From the NCBI GenBank assembly GCA_002338895.1, contig DDJH01000024.1, positions 4,647 to 18,797 on the forward strand: a stretch of 14,151 bases of DNA. The letters run 5' to 3'. The translations under genes and the position numbers were made by a program. This DNA is from Lentisphaeria bacterium UBA1829. Lineage in GTDB: Bacteria > Verrucomicrobiota > Lentisphaeria > Victivallales > UBA1829. Positions within the stretch are counted from its first letter, which is position 1. Each line of letters begins with the position of its first letter. This document shows, piece after piece, positions 13,992 to 14,151 of the stretch. The notes under the pieces are model-generated. The model saw only the letters and a program-made list of their open reading frames with translations, searched no databases and had not been told where the DNA came from.

Positions 13992-14076
13992 GCGCGACTG
14001 GTGAAACTGGCAGACACGCAAGATTTAGGTTCTTGTATCGAAAGATGTGCGGGTTCGACTCCCGCGTCGCGCACCA
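13992..14076 (+). tRNA. tRNA-Leu, anticodon UAG
   Basis: An 85-base class II tRNA including an encoded 3' CCA (14074-14076). The acceptor arms GCGCGAC (13992-13998) and GTCGCGC (14066-14072) pair perfectly. The anticodon stem CAAGA/TCTTG encloses the loop TTTAGGT with anticodon TAG at 14026-14028, which reads CUA and, with wobble, other CUN codons. The long variable arm (ATC GAAA GAT) and the T arm (GCGGG TTCGACT CCCGC) are intact. The D arm is GTG/CAC with GG in the loop. No second tRNA follows; 14077-14151 shows two small GC hairpins without T-runs (CGGGA 14084-14088 with TCCCG 14094-14098, and TTCCGC with GCGGAG around 14101-14120) and no recognisable gene. Confidence 0.97.
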
Positions 14077-14151
14077 TCTTTTCCGGGATCGTCTCCCGTC
14101 CTTCCGCAGTATCGCGGAGGCGGGATGCGGCGGGTTGAGGGTTCCCGTCCG

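Noticed and set aside
13371..14138. A 255-codon plus-strand open frame running through prmA's 5' half and the tRNA
   Set aside because: It reads through a complete tRNA gene and the antisense of prmA; no domain is seen.
13992..14151. tRNA-Leu 3' end as an integration (att) site for a mobile element
   Set aside because: No integrase and no repeat of the tRNA 3' end are seen in the window; the sequence ends 75 bases later, so it cannot be judged.

Overview
The window holds 13 protein-coding genes (one cut by the left edge) and one tRNA gene. It looks like chromosomal DNA from a GC-rich, Gram-negative-type bacterium with strong AGGAGG-type ribosome binding sites. The best guess at lineage is the PVC superphylum, for example Lentisphaerota/Victivallales. 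This guess rests on the acyl-CoA dehydrogenase with a C-terminal extension, the Verrucomicrobia-like omega subunit, the membrane Ser/Thr kinase with a Cache sensor, and the PadR plus HAAS-domain pair. It is an inference; no phylogenetic marker was tested. Nothing in the window looks like a mobile element, prophage or CRISPR array. No gene-free stretch exceeds 300 bases; the longest are 7360-7558 and 13830-13991, and both carry promoter-like sequences.

Region 1 (1-6291, all + strand) is a tightly packed run: acyl-CoA dehydrogenase (partial), rpoZ, purE, a degenerate S41-protease-like secreted protein, a DUF486 membrane protein, an NfeD/YuaF-like membrane protein, thiL, tsaE and truA. Gaps are 2 to 26 bases or genes overlap, except at rpoZ/purE, where a textbook intrinsic terminator sits. 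These are mostly housekeeping functions (transcription, purine synthesis, thiamine diphosphate synthesis, tRNA t6A and pseudouridine modification) mixed with three membrane or secreted proteins of unclear role.

Region 2 (6331-9664) has argC (-), convergent with truA, and divergent from it a 701-residue Ser/Thr kinase with one transmembrane helix and an extracytoplasmic double-Cache-like sensor. The kinase has its own sigma70-type promoter. Its 3' end overlaps the next, convergent gene by 25 bp.

Region 3 (9640-12090, - strand) is a PadR regulator followed by a 666-residue membrane protein with an N-terminal HAAS/permease-prefix domain. A candidate promoter with an overlapping 21-bp palindrome suggests PadR autoregulation. 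Read in the direction of transcription, the next genes upstream are prmA and an amidohydrolase joined by an ATGA overlap (12091-13829). Region 4 is tRNA-Leu(UAG) at 13992-14076, with its own promoter, followed by 75 bases in which no gene is seen.

The least ordinary parts are the S41-like protein that lacks its catalytic serine, the Cache-sensor kinase with HGD and DWG motifs, and the PadR/HAAS module with an unfamiliar C-terminal half.
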